Part shown: positions 44,842 through 52,047 of the stretch, in pieces
Layout of the letters: the number at the start of each line of letters is the position of its first letter
Position numbering within the stretch: position 1 is the stretch's first letter
Assembly: GCA_013298765.1 (NCBI GenBank)
Contig: JAAFJA010000001.1
Coordinates: 434,001-498,000, forward strand
Length of the DNA stretch: 64,000 bases
Origin: Betaproteobacteria bacterium
Lineage (GTDB): Bacteria; Pseudomonadota; Gammaproteobacteria; Burkholderiales; Casimicrobiaceae
Direction: 5' to 3'
Notes under the pieces: generated by a model
Told to the model about the DNA's origin: nothing
Databases searched by the model: none
What the model saw: the letters and a program-made list of their open reading frames with translations, nothing else
Made by a program: the position numbers and the translations under genes

Positions 44842-44919
44842 TGGCGCGGCTGGCAGGAATTGAACCCACGACCCCTTGGTTCGTAGCCAAGTACTCTAAT
44901 CCAACTGAGCTACAGCCGC
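44842..44919 (-). tRNA. tRNA-Arg (anticodon ACG)
   Basis: The minus strand folds into a full cloverleaf with acceptor arm GCGGCTG/CAGCCGC, discriminator G and encoded CCA. The anticodon stem CTTGG/CCAAG closes the loop CTACGAA, giving anticodon ACG (read as ICG), which decodes CGU/CGC/CGA. The T arm contains GTTCAAT. No integrase or attachment-site duplication is visible beside it. Confidence 0.95.
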
Positions 44920-44969
44920 TGAGCCTCAAATTGTAGCTGGGTTTTCTCGTTCGTCAAAATGACACTGCA

Positions 44970-45905
44970 CTACGCGCGCTGAAAACTGAGTTGGTAGCTT
45001 GCGGAATCGATGAGGAGCCGCGCTTGCGCTCCCATAGGCAGCGTGGTTTTTCGGGCGACGTGCCCAAACGGGAAGCCAGTTAACACGGGGCAGTTCGCCA
45101 TTGAACGCAGCGTCTCGATCACTTCGGGCATGCTGTAGGGATAGCGAAGCGTCGGACTCGGTTCGCATTGCGTGAATTCGCCCAAAATAATGGCGCGTTG
45201 TCGATCAAGGATGCCCGCATGTTTGAGTTGCCAGAGCATTCGCTCTACGCGATAGGGCGATTCCGCGATGTCCTCGATGACCAAAATGCCATCGTCGATG
45301 CGTGGCATAAAGGGGGTGCCGACGAGATGAGAAATCATCGCGAGATTGGTGCCCCAAAGCGTGCCTGTAACGTCGGCTGCGGCTAACGCGATGTCGTTCT
45401 GACACGCGGGATAGGTATGTGAACCTGCGTGAAGCACATCGAAGAGTTCTCCTTCTACAAATGTCGCCACTTCAGGTTCGTTCGGAAAGAGGCCCGCCAG
45501 CACGGGTCCTGCATAGCTGACGTAGCGAGCTTGGGCGAGCGCCGCTAGTGAAAACGCTGTTACATCGCTAAACCCACAGAAGGTTTTTCCGCTCGCGGCG
45601 ATAGCGGCCCAGTCAATGCGATGAAGAATGCGCGAAAGTCCATAGCCGCCGCGTGCAAAAAAGACGACTTCAGCGTCGCTCTCAAGCGTGTCACGCAGGG
45701 CCGCCAGACGCGATTCATCATCGCCCGCAAAGTAGCGCCATTCGGCCGTTGCCGCACCGGGAACGCTGACGACATGACCGCGCTCTCGTAGCGCACTCGC
45801 GCCGCGCTCCAATTGCGCCGGATCAACTGAACCTGAGAGCGCGAGCGCAGCGACGCGAAGTGGCCGATTGGTGGCGAGCAGGCGAGGGAATTTCATGATA
45901 GCCAA
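44970..45905 (-). CDS. ldcA: LD-carboxypeptidase (muramoyltetrapeptide carboxypeptidase)
   Basis: Peptidase family S66 enzyme that removes the terminal D-Ala from murein tetrapeptides during recycling. The 311 residues show the family fold: ALSGSVDPAQLERGASALRE, FFARGGYGLSRILHRIDW, KTFCGFSDVTAFSLAALA with the nucleophile Ser in GFSDVT, LVIEDIAESPYRVERML with the catalytic Glu, and TGFPFGHVARKTTLPMGAQA with the His. No signal peptide, fitting a cytoplasmic recycling role. It lies 50 bp from the tRNA gene. Confidence 0.92.
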   Translation of the reverse strand: MAIMKFPRLLATNRPLRVAALALSGSVDPAQLERGASALRERGHVVSVPGAATAEWRYFAGDDESRLAALRDTLESDAEVVFFARGGYGLSRILHRIDWAAIAASGKTFCGFSDVTAFSLAALAQARYVSYAGPVLAGLFPNEPEVATFVEGELFDVLHAGSHTYPACQNDIALAAADVTGTLWGTNLAMISHLVGTPFMPRIDDGILVIEDIAESPYRVERMLWQLKHAGILDRQRAIILGEFTQCEPSPTLRYPYSMPEVIETLRSMANCPVLTGFPFGHVARKTTLPMGAQARLLIDSASYQLSFQRA

Positions 45906-46027
45906 AGATTCGAAGTCAGTTTCTATTAGGGACTACAGCACATTACAGCTACAAAACAACTTTTACTTAATATCGCCGCGAGTCCAACTTAACGCGGGGC
46001 GAGCATTAATAAGCTGATGTCTGTGCG

Positions 46028-46522
46028 CTAACTCGAAACCGTGCTCATCTCGGCGAGCGCCTGCAGGCGATCCCCTGTTGCGCGCACGATTCGCCAATCG
46101 GGCAACACGGTCGCCCCCATTGCTTCATAAAACTTGATCGATGGCTCGTTCCAATCGAGCACGCTCCATTCAAAGCGACCACAGTTACGCTCAACGGCAA
46201 TCTTCGCGAGGTGCACCAAAAGCGCTTTGCCGTAGCCTTTCCCACGATGCTCGGGCTTCACAAAGAGATCCTCAAGATACAAACCTTTGCGCCCGAGAAA
46301 CGTGGAGAAGTTATGGAAGAAGAGCGCGAAACCGATGGGCTCACCCTCTTCCCGCGCGATCACACATTCAACGCGCGCTTGCGCACCGAACAATTCGCGC
46401 TCAAAGTCGGATTCTGTGCTGATCATCAGGTGTTCGAGCTTTTCGTACACCGCCAGTGCACGGATGAGCTCGACAATCGTGGAGAGATCGTCGCGGGTGG
46501 CGGGTTGAATGGTGAATGTCAT
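46028..46522 (-). CDS. GNAT family N-acetyltransferase
   Basis: A 164-residue acetyltransferase. The acetyl-CoA-binding motif A is LYLEDLFVKPEHRGKGYGKALL, here split as LYLEDLFVKPEHRG and KGYGKALLVHLA (R/Q-x-x-G-x-G/A as RGKGYG), with FEWSVLDWNEPSIKFYEAMG as motif B. It resembles the diamine N-acetyltransferase (SSAT-like) subgroup, which also starts with a TIQPATRDDLSTIVELIRAL type segment. The substrate is not determinable; polyamines or thialysine are possible. It is a solitary gene. Confidence 0.88.
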   Translation of the reverse strand: MTFTIQPATRDDLSTIVELIRALAVYEKLEHLMISTESDFERELFGAQARVECVIAREEGEPIGFALFFHNFSTFLGRKGLYLEDLFVKPEHRGKGYGKALLVHLAKIAVERNCGRFEWSVLDWNEPSIKFYEAMGATVLPDWRIVRATGDRLQALAEMSTVSS

Positions 46523-46833
46523 CTTCGCATTCTAGGATTGCGAATGCCAACAACGTTGCAACGGTCTCACCCGCACGAGAACTTGGGTGTTCAGTCCAAC
46601 AACAGCGCTATTGTTTGATTCCAAAACTGTGCTCGGCGCGTTCGGCCGCCTTCTGCTCGGTAATGAACTCAATCCCGGTCGCGGTCTCATGCCAAGCCAA
46701 AAGCCCGCTGCCGCGTCAGTCCAAAACAACGATGATTTTTTCGTCGGCTTTTAGGCGCAAAGCACAGCGCTAGCTGGACATCCCGAGCACTTGCAACGAC
46801 TGGTCAGCGGAAAAGACGTGTTTCGAGGTTGCA
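46523..46833. other. Gap between the GNAT and YbaK genes
   Basis: About 310 bp without an intact gene. The central part (46615-46772) reads on the minus strand as a broken coding fragment. The rest shows no promoter or repeat I can name. Confidence 0.45.
46615..46772 (-). pseudogene. Broken coding remnant, possibly a Uma2-like C-terminus
   Basis: One minus-strand frame reads RCALRLKADEKIIVVLD, an in-frame TGA, then RGSGLLAWHETATGIEFI, followed by TEQKAAERAEHSFGIKQ and a stop. The pattern of a hydrophobic strand, W-x-x-x-T-A-T-G, then T-E-x-x-A-A-E-R-A-E is like the tail of Uma2-type nuclease-fold proteins (ATG-x-x-L-x-T-x-E-E-A-x-x-R-A-E). There is no start codon and a stop interrupts it, so it would be a decayed fragment. 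Identification is weak. Confidence 0.3.
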
Positions 46834-47337
46834 TCACGCGCGCAACACTGCGCTCGGCGTCTCAGCAATATCGGCGAGGTGCGCGCCGGAGATACGAAGA
46901 AGCTCATTGGGCTCGATCGCAAACATCGCTTGCGGCGTTCCGCCTGCGGGAAACACACGGTCAAACTGCAAAAGATCGCGATCAAAAAACACTTTTCCAG
47001 GCTTCGTATGCGCGAGTGGCGCAACACCGCCGATCACGAAACCCGTGTGCTCGCGCACAAAATCGGCATCCGCTTTACCCAGTTTTTCCCCGGCGAGCGT
47101 GGCGACTTTTTGGGTGTCGACCCGGTTTGCGCCGCTCGCGACCACGAGGATGGATGCTCCGCTACTTTCGCCCTTAAAAATCACGCTTTTTGCAATCTGC
47201 GCGACCCTACATTCGAGAACAATCGCTGCTTCGGCTGAGGTGCGGCAGGCCTGTGCATATTCGGTAATCAGCGCGCGACTGCCATGGGATTGCAGCGCCG
47301 CTTGTACGCGTGCGGCATTGGGGGAAAGTGTGCTCAT
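46834..47337 (-). CDS. YbaK/EbsC family aminoacyl-tRNA deacylase-like protein
   Basis: A 167-residue member of the YbaK/ProX-type editing domain family, which hydrolyses mischarged tRNAs in trans. The core is visible: AAIVLECRVAQIAKSVIFKG with the conserved Lys, SGASILVVASGANRVDTQKV and FVREHTGFVIGGVAPLAHTK, the usual GGVsPlG-type loop. The C-terminal strand is VFFDRDLLQFDRVFPAGGTP. Which tRNA it edits cannot be told. It is convergent with nothing and lies 180 bp from the helicase gene. Confidence 0.9.
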   Translation of the reverse strand: MSTLSPNAARVQAALQSHGSRALITEYAQACRTSAEAAIVLECRVAQIAKSVIFKGESSGASILVVASGANRVDTQKVATLAGEKLGKADADFVREHTGFVIGGVAPLAHTKPGKVFFDRDLLQFDRVFPAGGTPQAMFAIEPNELLRISGAHLADIAETPSAVLRA

Positions 47338-47517
47338 CGGGGAATTTTATGGAAACGCGCAGGGGGGCAGCGAGCGGATGCAACGCGCGACGAACCGATT
47401 GCTGCGGCACCACTCGCATCGATCATGCGCCTCGGGGTGGCCTGTGCTTAACGCTCGCCCCTCGGCGACAGCCAGCGCGACACACCTGGGCGCGACGGCA
47501 AGCCGGGGCAAACGGGT

Positions 47518-49077
47518 TTAAGCAGACACGTTTTGCGCGGGAGCTTTCGCCGGCATTTTGAGCAGCGCGCAGACTTCTCGCCCAGGTTTCTTGCCCGCGA
47601 CCGCGCGCGACTGGCGCGACTTATCGATCGGCTGGTCCGGGTTCAGATCAAAATGCGATTTGTCGAAGCGGTTTGCGCTCGGTGCGCGCTCTTCGCGTCC
47701 GCCATAACTTCGACGCGGCTCTTGCATCGGGGGGCGTACTTCACCCGTTTCGCGGGGGTCGCGGCGCGGGCCGTAGCGATCACCATAGCGTGAGAGATCG
47801 GGTATCGGCATCTCATCTAACTTCCGCTTGATGAGTTTTTCGATTTCGGCTAGCAACTTCCCGTCGTCTGGCGCAACAAATGAGATTGCCGTGCCACTTG
47901 CGCCCGCTCGGCCCGTACGACCAATCCGATGAACATAATCCTCAGCCACGAACGGCAACTCGTAATTCACGACTGTCGGCAGCTGATCGATATCGATTCC
48001 GCGCGCTGCGACGTCGGTGGCAACCAGGATACGAATCTCGCCGTTCTTAAAGCCATCGAGCGCCTTGATGCGCTCGTCTTGGGTTTTGTCGCCGTGGATT
48101 GCGCTCGTCGTAAACCCGTCGCGCTCAAGGGCACGTGCAAGCCGTGCGGTATCCAACTTGGAGCGACAGAAAACGAGCACCTGCTGCAGGTTTTGCGAAT
48201 TGACAATGTGCCCAAGCAAGCGGCGCTTGTCATCGCCGTGAACCCGGTAAATCTGTTGCGCGACGTTGGCGGCTGATTCGTTACGCCTTGCCACTTCAAT
48301 GAGCGTGGGCGACTTAAGCATGCGATCAGCAAGCTTTTTGATTTCTTCAGAAAACGTGGCTGAAAATAGCAAACTTTGACGTTGCTGCGGCAACATGCCG
48401 ATGATGCGCACAATGTCTGGAATGAAGCCCATGTCGAGCATGCGATCAGCTTCATCGAGTACGAGCACTTCGACTTGATTGAGCGAGAGATTCTTTTGCT
48501 CGATGTGATCAAGCAATCGTCCCGGCGTCGCAACGAGCACTTCAACACCCGCACGCACCGCCGCTTTCTGCTCTTTGATATCAACGCCACCGTAAACCAC
48601 GGTCGAGCGAAGCTTGGAATACTTCGCATAGGTTTCGATGTTTTCTTCGATCTGGATCGCAAGCTCACGCGTGGGCGCGAGAATCAAGGCTCGCACCGGG
48701 TGACGCGCTGGCGAAGGCGATGTGTTCGCATGTTTGATCATGCGATGCAAAATCGGTAAGGTAAACGCGGCAGTTTTGCCTGTCCCCGTTTGCGCACCGC
48801 CCATGACGTCGAGACCTGCCATAACAACAGGGATCGCCTGCGCTTGGATCGGCGTAGGGATTAAGTAGCCCTTTTCGAGCACCGCCCGCAAGATGGGTTC
48901 GGCGAGATTGAGCTGAGCGAAGGTCAGCGACTGTGGTGCACCAGATGAATCTTCCACTTCGGCGACATCTACGTTGGACGCCATCACTTCTGTCGGTTCC
49001 GTTGTCTCCAAACGTTCCGACGACTCACTGCGGTTTGCCGCGTTCATTCCCGCAGCTAGGTTTTGTTCTTCATGCAT
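47518..49077 (-). CDS. rhlE: DEAD-box RNA helicase (RhlE type)
   Basis: ATP-dependent RNA helicase of 519 residues. Motifs in order: Q motif region IPTPIQAQAIPVVMAGLDVM, motif I AQTGTGKTAAFTLPIL, Ia PTRELAIQIEEN, motif II VLDEADRMLDMGF, motif III FSATF, motif V ATDVAARGIDI and motif VI HRIGRTGRAGASG. The ~100-residue C-terminal tail is Arg/Gly/Pro-rich and basic, typical of RhlE proteins that act in ribosome assembly and cold adaptation. The first ~60 residues are an acidic extension. It is a single-gene unit divergent from the rubrerythrin operon. Confidence 0.93.
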   Translation of the reverse strand: MHEEQNLAAGMNAANRSESSERLETTEPTEVMASNVDVAEVEDSSGAPQSLTFAQLNLAEPILRAVLEKGYLIPTPIQAQAIPVVMAGLDVMGGAQTGTGKTAAFTLPILHRMIKHANTSPSPARHPVRALILAPTRELAIQIEENIETYAKYSKLRSTVVYGGVDIKEQKAAVRAGVEVLVATPGRLLDHIEQKNLSLNQVEVLVLDEADRMLDMGFIPDIVRIIGMLPQQRQSLLFSATFSEEIKKLADRMLKSPTLIEVARRNESAANVAQQIYRVHGDDKRRLLGHIVNSQNLQQVLVFCRSKLDTARLARALERDGFTTSAIHGDKTQDERIKALDGFKNGEIRILVATDVAARGIDIDQLPTVVNYELPFVAEDYVHRIGRTGRAGASGTAISFVAPDDGKLLAEIEKLIKRKLDEMPIPDLSRYGDRYGPRRDPRETGEVRPPMQEPRRSYGGREERAPSANRFDKSHFDLNPDQPIDKSRQSRAVAGKKPGREVCALLKMPAKAPAQNVSA

Positions 49078-49250
49078 ATTGCCTAAATTTTACGCGCAAT
49101 CAGCGCAAACGCCCGGAAAAACGATGTTTCAGTACGAGGCTTGCTTCGCGAATATCAGCGAGATGAGACGCTTGATCGGGAATTCCGATCAACGCAAGCG
49201 GAATAAGTCATTCACGAAGTTGTTCTAGACAAATACATTACGTGTCTGCG

Positions 49251-49270
49251 ATCAAGCGAGTTCGTTTGAT
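49251..49270. promoter_or_regulatory. Palindromic operator candidate upstream of the rubrerythrin gene
   Basis: ATCAAGCG-agtt-CGTTTGAT has 8-bp arms with one mismatch and lies 35 bp before the rubrerythrin ATG. A second near-palindrome TTGTTGGGTTAACCACCAA (49270-49288) follows, then TTTTT and the ribosome binding site. The regulator is unknown; an oxidative-stress or Fe-S sensing factor would make sense. Confidence 0.35.
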
Positions 49271-49304
49271 TGTTGGGTTAACCACCAATTTTTAGGAGTG
49301 CAAC

Positions 49305-49724
49305 ATGAACTTGAAGGGCACCAAAACCCATCAAAACCTCAAAGACGCGTTTGCGGGCGAAAGCCAAGCGAACCGCCGCTACCTTTACTTCGCGAACAAA
49401 GCGGACGTTGAAGGTCAAAACGACGTGGCAGCACTGTTCCGCTCAACTGCTGAGGGCGAGACGGGTCACGCACACGGCCACCTGGACTACTTGGCGATGG
49501 TGGGCGATCCAGCAACGGGAATGCCAATTGGCGCAAGCCGCGACAACTTGAAGTCGGCGGTAGCAGGCGAGACCCACGAGTACACCGATATGTACCCAGG
49601 CATGGCGAAATCGGCGCGCGAAGAAGGTTTCGACGAAATCGCTGACTGGTTCGAGACCCTGGCTAAAGCGGAGCGTTCACACGCGAATCGCTTCGCTAAA
49701 GCGTTGGAAGCGCTGGCTGACTAA
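49305..49724 (+). CDS. Rubrerythrin family protein (ferritin-like domain only)
   Basis: Non-heme di-iron protein of 139 residues that in this family reduces hydrogen peroxide. It opens like rubrerythrins ([20 protein letters not shown]) and shows the helix-bundle ligands as E in [12 protein letters not shown]-x-x-H in [12 protein letters not shown] in [11 protein letters not shown] and E-x-x-H in [10 protein letters not shown]. The C-terminal rubredoxin Cys4 domain of classical rubrerythrin is absent, so electrons must come from another protein. The Fe-S protein encoded downstream is a natural candidate. AGGAG precedes the ATG. Confidence 0.93.
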   Translation: MNLKGTKTHQNLKDAFAGESQANRRYLYFANKADVEGQNDVAALFRSTAEGETGHAHGHLDYLAMVGDPATGMPIGASRDNLKSAVAGETHEYTDMYPGMAKSAREEGFDEIADWFETLAKAERSHANRFAKALEALAD

Positions 49725-49739
49725 CGTCGCTTCGCGCCC

Positions 49740-49811
49740 GTGAGCAGTGAGCGGTGAACAGTGAGCAATAAGCTCTCAGTTCACGCTCACTGTTCACTGC
49801 TCACCACTCAC
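49740..49811. repeat. Long imperfect inverted repeat built of GTGAGC units
   Basis: The left arm 49740-49766 (GTGAGCAGTGAGCGGTGAAC... ) and right arm 49785-49811 are 27-bp inverted copies with three mismatches around an 18-nt loop. Further GCTCAC/GTGAGC units extend to 49831. It lies between the rubrerythrin and Fe-S genes and would form a strong RNA hairpin, perhaps a partial terminator that separates expression of the abundant first gene from the next. Confidence 0.75.
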
Positions 49812-49842
49812 GGCTCACTCATCACTGCTCAACTAAGAAATC

Positions 49843-51189
49843 ATGCGCGAAGGCAACCTAGAAGCCCCCACCCGCCACAAAATCGACTGGAAGAATCCAG
49901 AGTTTTGGAATGAGGATGCGCTCAACAAAGAGCTCGAGCGGGTCTACGACATCTGTCATGGCTGCCGCCGCTGCGTGAGCCTGTGCAATTCGTTTCCTAC
50001 GTTGTTCGACCTCATCGACGAGTCGAAGACGATGGAGGTCGATGGCGTTGACAAGAAGGACTACATCAAGGTCGTAGACCAATGCTACCTCTGCGACGTC
50101 TGTTACATGACGAAATGTCCGTACACGCCGCCACATGAATGGAACGTGGATTTCCCGCATTTGATGCTTCGTGCGAAAGCCGTGAAGTACAAAAAAAGCG
50201 AAGTGGGTAAAGCCGAAAGATTTCTCGCGTCGACGGATGTGCACGGCAAATTTGCTGGCATTCCGATCGTCGTGCAAACGGTAAACGCGGTCAACAAAAC
50301 GAAGTTTGCGCGCTCTCAAATGGAATCGATGCTCGGCGTCGATGAAAACGCGTGGCTTCCGGAACTCGCCACCAAGCGATTCCGCTCACAAGCGAAAAAG
50401 CTCGCCCCGACCGCAGCACCCGTGAAAAACGGGCAGCGTACGCCTGGCAAAGTTGCGATCTTCGCAACCTGTTACATCAATTACAACGAGCCCGGCATCG
50501 GTTTGGATTTGCTCAAAGTGCTCACGCATAACGAGATTCCGTACGAGATCGTTGAGAAAGAAAAATGCTGCGGCATGCCCAAGCTTGAATTGGGTGATCT
50601 CGATGGCGTCGCGGAAAACGCATCGTTTAATCTGCCGGTGCTCGCGAAGTACGCCCGCGAAGGCTACGCAATCCTCTCAGCGATTCCCTCTTGCACCTTG
50701 ATGTTCAAGCAAGAGATTCCGCTTCTGCTTGATGACAACGCAGACGCGAAACTTGTTCAGGATGCGATGTGGGATCCGTTTGAATATCTGATTGCGCGCG
50801 AAAAAGACGGCTTGTTGAAGAAAGACTTTTCGTCTGAGCTCGGTAATGTGAGCTATCACATTCCGTGTCACTCACGTGTGCAAAACGTAGGCAAGAAAAC
50901 CGAAGAAATGCTCAAACTCGTACCGGGTACGAATGTGAACACGGTTGAGCGTTGCTCTGGACACGCAGGCACTTACGGCGTGAAAAAGCTTCATCACAAA
51001 ACCGCGATGAAGATTGGCAAACCCGTGTTCCGCGCGATGGCAGACAAATCGCCGAACTACATCTCATCGGACTGCCAGCTGTCTGGACACCATATTCAGC
51101 AGGGCATTCGCGAGGGCAACTTCGGCGACGCGAAACCTGAGTTGGCGCATCCAATATCGCTCATCAGAAAAGCGTATGGATTGTCATAG
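49843..51189 (+). CDS. Fe-S oxidoreductase with CCG domains (GlpC / heterodisulfide reductase-like)
   Basis: Electron-transfer protein of 448 residues. Two 4Fe-4S motifs lie near the N-terminus: C38-x2-C41-x2-C44-x3-C48 and C81-x2-C84-x2-C87-x4-C92. The second half has two CCG-type modules: one with FATCYINYNEPG and EKCCGMPKLELGD, the other with YHIPCHSRVQNVGKKTEEML and VERCSGHAGTYGVKK. This is the layout of GlpC, GlcF and HdrB-like subunits. No flavoprotein partner gene is adjacent. The rubrerythrin before and DUF3501 after form a recurrent trio, so it likely passes electrons in peroxide detoxification; that role is inference. Confidence 0.9.
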   Translation: MREGNLEAPTRHKIDWKNPEFWNEDALNKELERVYDICHGCRRCVSLCNSFPTLFDLIDESKTMEVDGVDKKDYIKVVDQCYLCDVCYMTKCPYTPPHEWNVDFPHLMLRAKAVKYKKSEVGKAERFLASTDVHGKFAGIPIVVQTVNAVNKTKFARSQMESMLGVDENAWLPELATKRFRSQAKKLAPTAAPVKNGQRTPGKVAIFATCYINYNEPGIGLDLLKVLTHNEIPYEIVEKEKCCGMPKLELGDLDGVAENASFNLPVLAKYAREGYAILSAIPSCTLMFKQEIPLLLDDNADAKLVQDAMWDPFEYLIAREKDGLLKKDFSSELGNVSYHIPCHSRVQNVGKKTEEMLKLVPGTNVNTVERCSGHAGTYGVKKLHHKTAMKIGKPVFRAMADKSPNYISSDCQLSGHHIQQGIREGNFGDAKPELAHPISLIRKAYGLS

Positions 51190-51312
51190 CAGGTGCGTTG
51201 TGGCGACGGCTTGACGTCGCTACTCGCCTAATCTCCATGTCAAGCGCGGTCAAGCCCGCGCCCCCATTCGACGTGTAGTCACAACACCCAATCTCTCCTC
51301 CTCGAACTCATC

Positions 51313-51897
51313 ATGACCACTCTCAAACCCGCGGACCTCATGTCGCTTGAGGCGTATCACAAGTACATCAAGACAGCGAAACCTGAACTCATTGCGCACA
51401 AGCGCCTTCGCACCGTACATCTGGGCGAGCACATCACGCTCTTGTTCGAAGACGAGAAGACCATTCGCTATCAGATCCAAGAGATGCTTCGTATCGAGAA
51501 AATTTTCGACGAGGAAGGCATCCAGTCAGAGCTCGACGCTTACAACCCGTTGATCCCGAATGGGCGCAACTGGAAGGCAACGATGCTGATCGAGTACACC
51601 GACATCAATGAGCGCAAACGTGAGCTCGCGCGATTGATCGGCGTGGAAGACCGCGTTTATGTCGAAGTGGAAGGCCACAAGCGCAGTTACGCGATCGCAG
51701 ACGAAGATCTGGACCGCGAGAACGACGAAAAAACCTCGTCTGTTCACTTCTTACGGTTCGAGTTCGACGCGGCGCAACGTGCCGCACTGCTCGCAGGCGG
51801 TGCCGCAACGATTGGCTGCGATCACACAAACTATCCAATGCACGGCGAAATCAAACCAGAGACGCTCGCGGATTTGGTGAAAGATATTCGCCTATAA
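51313..51897 (+). CDS. DUF3501 family protein
   Basis: A 194-residue protein of the uncharacterised DUF3501 family, found next to rubrerythrin and Fe-S oxidoreductase genes. Recognisable family segments are LKPADLMSLEAYHKYIKTAK, VHLGEHITLLFEDEKTIRYQ, IQEMLRIEKIFDEEGIQSEL, AYNPLIPNGRNWKATMLIEY and the C-terminal VHFLRFEFDAAQRAALLAGG. No cofactor motif is evident. It lies 123 bp after the Fe-S gene on the same strand and probably belongs to the same unit. Confidence 0.9.
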   Translation: MTTLKPADLMSLEAYHKYIKTAKPELIAHKRLRTVHLGEHITLLFEDEKTIRYQIQEMLRIEKIFDEEGIQSELDAYNPLIPNGRNWKATMLIEYTDINERKRELARLIGVEDRVYVEVEGHKRSYAIADEDLDRENDEKTSSVHFLRFEFDAAQRAALLAGGAATIGCDHTNYPMHGEIKPETLADLVKDIRL

Positions 51898-52047
51898 CAA
51901 ACCGTCGCTAACCACTTCTGGATTAGGGAAAGCGGCTAAGAATACTTATTTCCAACATTGGTATTCATTGGCTGCTTGCCCTGATTCAATGAGGTCTAGC
52001 CGCCGAAAGGCACGATCCGACGAAAATCGCGGTTGCACCAGCGTTTT

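Noticed and set aside
44842-44919. tRNA-Arg as an integration site of a genomic island
   Set aside because: No integrase, no duplicated tRNA 3' end, and the flanking genes look like ordinary core genes.
49740-49831. Repeated GTGAGC units as a CRISPR array
   Set aside because: Units are 6-13 bp, not evenly spaced, and arranged as one inverted repeat; there are no spacers and no cas genes.
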